Shown piece by piece: positions 59,727 through 64,000 of a stretch of DNA of 64,000 nt (within the stretch, counting starts at the first letter, position 1; every line of letters starts with the position of its first letter). A program made the translations under genes and the position numbers. Below the pieces are notes generated by a model. The model was not told where the DNA came from and did no database searches. It worked only from the letters and a program-made list of their open reading frames with translations. Source of the stretch: Pseudoscleropodium purum. Its lineage: Eukaryota; Streptophyta; Bryopsida; Hypnales; Brachytheciaceae. The DNA is taken from the NCBI GenBank assembly GCA_963969395.1, contig OZ017798.1:4340001-4404000 (forward strand), given 5' to 3'.

Positions 59727-60664
59727 TTTAACCACTAAAGGTCCAACTATACTTTTTGGCAACATAGTGATTTTGGGCAGCTCACTACAAATGGAGTTTT
59801 TAGTTGTTTTTTTGCTGAAATTTTCACACAACATGTGCCCAAGGAGTAGCTTTAAGGTCCAACAATTTTCATAACTTTTGACTACATGATTCAAAAGTTA
59901 TTGCATGAATTATAATTTTTAATGCTCGGCAGGCAACCCAAAAATTTCTTAAAAAATCACTTTTTTCAAAAATAAAAAATTGAAATTGATTTTTCAGATT
60001 TAAATATATATGAAAAGCTTTGAATCCTTCCATTTTAATTTACAAGATGAAAGTTATGAGGTGTTCTAGTTTGCAGGTAGTCATAGATTCCCTACTCAAA
60101 AATAAATGTTGGAGTCCTTTATTTAACTCAATTTTTATTATTTTTTGAAAAAAAAAAAAAATATATCCTGTAGATTGTTTATTAATACATTACCACAGTT
60201 GGGTTTGGAATTTTTCAATTCCATAATTAAATTCTTAACAATTTAGTGTTTTGAATCACTTTGTATTTCTTTCTATTTACTATTTTTTTCCTATATGTTG
60301 CACAATTCCAAATGATCTAAAAATTTTTAAACATGTAGCCAACTTGTGTTGAAGAATGAATCCAAAGAGTAACCATTATTTTGAACAATTTTTCATGAAA
60401 ATGTGACCTTGTGAAGTGCAGCTGCCCGTATTTTCACAGGGTCAAAAAAATGGTTTTTGTCACTTCAAATGCTAATATCTTGTAATCTACATGGTGGAAA
60501 TTTCTAAAAAAATTTCCACATCTTTTCAAAATAGTTTAATACAAGATCCTATTGTTACATGTGTCCAAAAATGTTTTTCATTTAAAAATTTGATGCTTGT
60601 TTCAGAAATGGCAGTTTTAGATTGTTTTTGGTGAAAACATAGTCTCCGACCTTTAGAGGTTAAA
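59727..60664 (+). mobile_element. piggyBac-like non-autonomous element, copy D
   Basis: 938 bp. Starts TTTAACCACTAAAGGTCC and ends CCTTTAGAGGTTAAA; the termini are exact inverted complements over at least 13 bp, with TTAA at both edges. Internal blocks match copies B and C. No transposase ORF. Confidence 0.82.
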
Positions 60665-61080
60665 GAATGGATTGGATAAAAATTGGGTGATAATTATGTG
60701 AGACAAAAAAAAACAATTTTATTCTATGTTATGTATAAATCTTTGAAAGACTTAAAAATGTAGTTTGTGAGGGTTTTATATCCAACAGATATTGTACTCC
60801 ATTCCCCTATTTATACCTTAAAATAGGATGTTTGTTTTGTTTGTCATGTCAATAGTAGAATTTCAACTTTGTAGAGGGCTATGAGTTCCTCGCAATTTCC
60901 AGACTATAAGAACTGCCCTGCAAAGGGCCATGGCAGCTTGTTGATGTGGCACAACTATTACCACATCTAAATAAAATAATTTTTTTTCAACTTTTTTTCC
61001 ATTTCAAGAATGAATTTTTTAAATTTTGGAGGGGAATAGCCATTCGCGAAAAATGCAAGGGGAAAAACAGCTTGAAATAG
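60665..61080. other. AT-rich spacer
   Basis: Non-coding. Contains a GATGTTTGTTTTGTTTGTCATG segment related to the start of the following tandem units. Confidence 0.35.
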
Positions 61081-61830
61081 CCCTCCCAACTCCCTAGAAA
61101 TTTTCTAATGTGAAAACCCCTCTAATCTCTTAGACCATGCATCCGTTGGTTGCATTCTTAATATCATCGGAAAGCTCTCAATGAGGGATGCACAAGCTTT
61201 GTTTCATAGTGTTTGGACCTATGATGTAAAAGTTATTGAATTTTGAAGTTTTTATCAATTAAAATTTAGAAAATTATTTTTATTTTCATTCTTACCATGG
61301 CAACGGTATGGGGCACACTAGTCAATACCTTAAATTAGGTTGTTTGTTTTGTTTTTTGTAACATTAAGATCTCCGTGATTGTGCATCCCCGAGTCATGTT
61401 CTTTGTATTGTTAGAAAGCCCTTAGTAAAGAGGGGTGTATAGGCTTTGTTTTGTTGTGTTTAGACATACAATGTGAAAGTTATGAAATTTGAAAGTTTTC
61501 ATGAATGATAAAAAATTAGAATATGAATTTTCTTTTGATTGTAGCAATGGCATGGGTACACTAGTCCATCCAAACCTTAAGTTAGGTTGTTTGTTTTATT
61601 TTGTTTGTTTGTTATGGTGAGATCTCCCAGACCATAAGTGTGTCAATCACATTCTTTGTACTACTGAAAAGTCCTTGGAAAGAAGAGGTGCACCATCTTT
61701 GATTTGTGGCATTTGAACTTATAGTCTAAAAGTTATTGAATTTCAAAGTCTTTATGAATTAAAAAATTAAAAAATTATTTTATATTTTATTTTGATGAAG
61801 GCAACATTACATGGCACACTAATTGCTATG
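61081..61830. repeat. three imperfect tandem units of about 247 bp
   Basis: Units begin near 61081, 61328 and 61575. Shared blocks: CCTTAA(A/G)TTAGGTTGTTTG, a (A/G)GAAAG(C/T)(C/T)CT segment, GTGTTTGGACCTA-like segments, AAAGTTATTGAATTT and GGCACACTA. No ORF. Confidence 0.6.
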
Positions 61831-62007
61831 GATTTTGATACCTACTTTGCCTTTTAGAATTTTCTTTGAACTAATGTGCCCCATATTGTTGCCATAGTCA
61901 AAAAATAAATAAATGTAATTTTCTAGTGTGCCTTGAGCCATTGCCACCATTAAAATCAAAGCAAAAATAATTTTTTCATTTTTTTCATTTAGAAAAATTT
62001 AGAAATT

Positions 62008-62231
62008 CAATATAAGAAACCAAAGTTTTTTGACATCAAAAGGAATAAATTTTAGGTGACATCGAAAAAAACCCATGTTTTTATGTCAACAATGATGTTC
62101 AATATAATATCAATGGACATCATTGTTGACATAAAAACATAGGTCATTTTTTTTATGTCATCTCAGATGTCATCTAAAATCCATTCCTTTTGATGCCAAT
62201 CCGTCACTTAAAACAAGGTTTTCTTATAGTG
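62008..62231. mobile_element. CACTA-like MITE, hairpin, 224 bp
   Basis: The right end reads GGTTTTCTTATAGTG, the complement of the plant CACTA-type terminus CACTA(C/T)AAGAAAACC; the left end is degenerate (CAATATAAGAAACC). Flanked by 3-bp direct repeats ATT (62005-62007 and 62232-62234), the CACTA target size. The centre is a long stem: ATGTTTTTATGTCAACAATG against its exact complement, with further pairing outward. Confidence 0.75.
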
Positions 62232-64000
62232 ATTATTGATCCAAATAGCACAAAATAAAGCTTGTACATCCCTCTTTGATGAGGGCTTTTTGACAGTATC
62301 AAGAATGCGACTAGCAGACATAAGTTTCAAGAGATTTCAACATAACAAACAAACAACCTATCAAAAAAGTATAGATTTTAATCTAAAGAAATCTTTGCCA
62401 ATTTACAAACACTAATTCGGGATGGATTTTCCATCCCTTTCCCCCAAAAGAAAATTCCAAACTTACAAAAAATATCATCTTCAATCCAATGACTCTTTAT
62501 ACAAGGCATTTGGAACTCAAATGCATTCAAAAGAGGAAAAGGTGATAAAAATGCCAAAATTGACAATCCTCTTCAATTTCAAAAGTGGAAGGAAAATACA
62601 AAAGATTGCAATCATTTGATAGTGATAGTATGCCTCATTAGACCAAGCTTTACCCCGTTTTCAAAAGGATTTGTCCAAGGTAGTTCAAAATTTCAAAATT
62701 GTCAAAATGTATAATAAAATGAAACTTAGAATAATAATTTAATGATGATTCTTAAGCAATAGTTGTAAAATATGACCCATAAATCATGTCTATATAGTTA
62801 GATAGACTAGTGCACAAACCAATATTTCTACTTAAGATTTGAAGTCAAAAATAAAAAAATTCCTTCTAAAATTGATTATATAGTAGATTGAATCTTTGTG
62901 ATTTTCACAAGAATTTTGTTTTTTGTATTCTAAACATGAAGTTTTTATCACTATGATTTTTGAAGATTTTTATTTTTATTTTTTATTCAAATTATTTTTA
63001 AAGGGTTATTTTTTGAATTAAAAAATTACAAATACCTTTTGAATTATAGAATATTTGACAAAGCAAGTCTTTAGAATCTATATTGTACAAATGTTAAAGA
63101 ATTACAAAAGAATCTTTAAAAAGTTAATGGATGAAAAATACTTTTTTGTATACTTGAAATATATGTGTATTCATCCATTGTTCAAAATTAGAATGCCTAG
63201 TTTTTAGAAGGTTAAGACCTACACTTGGCTTGACTCATCAAAATATGACAAGTTAAAATTGATATAGATCATAAAGTTCAGTTTAGTAAGGCATGTTTTG
63301 TATTGGTGTTGTCCTTCTTTTGCAAAAGACTTTATGGGAATTTTTGGTAGGCTAATTTCAATGCAAAATAGTTGATATTGTCTTGAATTTTCAATTAAGT
63401 GGGCAACTAATATTAATCTAATGAGGATTAAGAGATAGTTCTAGTTTTCAAATTATGAAGATGTTTTGTAAAACACATCTCAAAAGAATATTTTGATGGT
63501 GACTTTAAAAAAAATTAAAAATATGACCCAAGAATGATATCTATAAGATTATATCGTTGGATCCATTATTATTTTACTTTTAAAGGTCTTGGATTTTTTC
63601 AAGATTTTATGGTTTTCAAAAATTCATTATAAATTAGCCATTAATAAATAAATTTGATAACAAAGTTTGAAACTTTCAATAAGATATATCTATTAATAAC
63701 CTTGGATTATATTTGAATGGTTAGAATACTTAAATATGTCAAAATTCTCATCAATAATTTTATATGATACAAATATACTCAAAATAATGAATATTTTCAA
63801 TTTTTATCATTACAAATTTACTACTAGGCTTTGAAATTTTGAACTTTGAATTTCGTTTCCTTTATCCCTACTTAGGTGGGTCAATTATTGTATTGATATT
63901 AAATGTATTACCCAAAATTAACCATAGTTTCTCATATTCAACTATTCAAAACCAAGGTGCCTGATCTCAAATTTCAATGTTGTTTCAATCCAAAGCCTTT
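62232..64000. other. AT-rich intergenic DNA
   Basis: Segment 62235-62360 is related to the 61-kb tandem units in inverse orientation. The remainder shows no gene, tRNA or defined repeat. Confidence 0.4.

Noticed and set aside
1..64000. CRISPR arrays, bacterial operons, riboswitches, rRNA
   Set aside because: None seen. The element types and ends are those of a eukaryotic nuclear genome.

Overview
This window looks like the nuclear genome of a green plant, possibly a non-seed lineage. It is AT-rich, low in genes and crowded with transposable elements. The plant call rests on an Athila/Tat-like Ty3 (gypsy) retrotransposon, a CACTA-type miniature element whose ends match the plant type, and a degenerate hAT-superfamily transposase. 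The species call is inference. I found no host gene, rRNA or tRNA that I can name. All recognisable coding sequence belongs to mobile elements.

Layout. 1-1999: unassigned DNA with minus-strand open frames. 2000-14143: one 12.1-kb LTR retrotransposon with very long LTRs (about 3.3 kb) around a 5.6-kb interior. Gag, protease, reverse transcriptase, RNase H and integrase lie in one continuous plus-strand frame broken by three stop codons. Each LTR also carries a long ORF on the opposite strand with its own TATA-like box; it is intact (562 aa) in the right LTR and frameshifted in the left. 14144-26900: AT-rich non-coding DNA with two related foldback elements, a minisatellite and a GAGCATC-ended element. 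26903-28660: two GC-rich non-autonomous hAT elements and a duplicated 300-bp repeat. 31-32 kb: first of five ~930-bp elements with piggyBac-like TTAA ends. 33.5-37.4 kb: decayed hAT transposase in two pieces. 41.9-48.1 kb: a nest made of a piggyBac-like element, a Tc1/mariner element with ~580-bp inverted repeats (with a hAT element inside its transposase gene), and another piggyBac-like element carrying a fourth hAT element. 50.3-51.3 kb: another piggyBac-like copy. 51.5-55.6 and 57.65-58.7 kb: GC-richer, apparently low-copy islands with unassigned frames, a probable LINE tail, strong hairpins and a 20-G tract. 59.7-60.7 kb: fifth piggyBac-like copy. 61.1-61.8 kb: tandem repeat. 62.0-62.2 kb: CACTA-like hairpin element.

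How the parts relate. The insertions give a relative history. The Tc1-like element and one piggyBac-like copy were present before GC-rich hAT elements jumped into them, and those hAT insertions keep perfect 8-bp duplications. The small elements (hAT, piggyBac-like, CACTA-like) encode nothing visible and would need transposases from elsewhere. The most unusual candidate for an undescribed system is the antisense gene inside the LTRs. The most surprising repeat family for a plant is the TTAA-flanked one.
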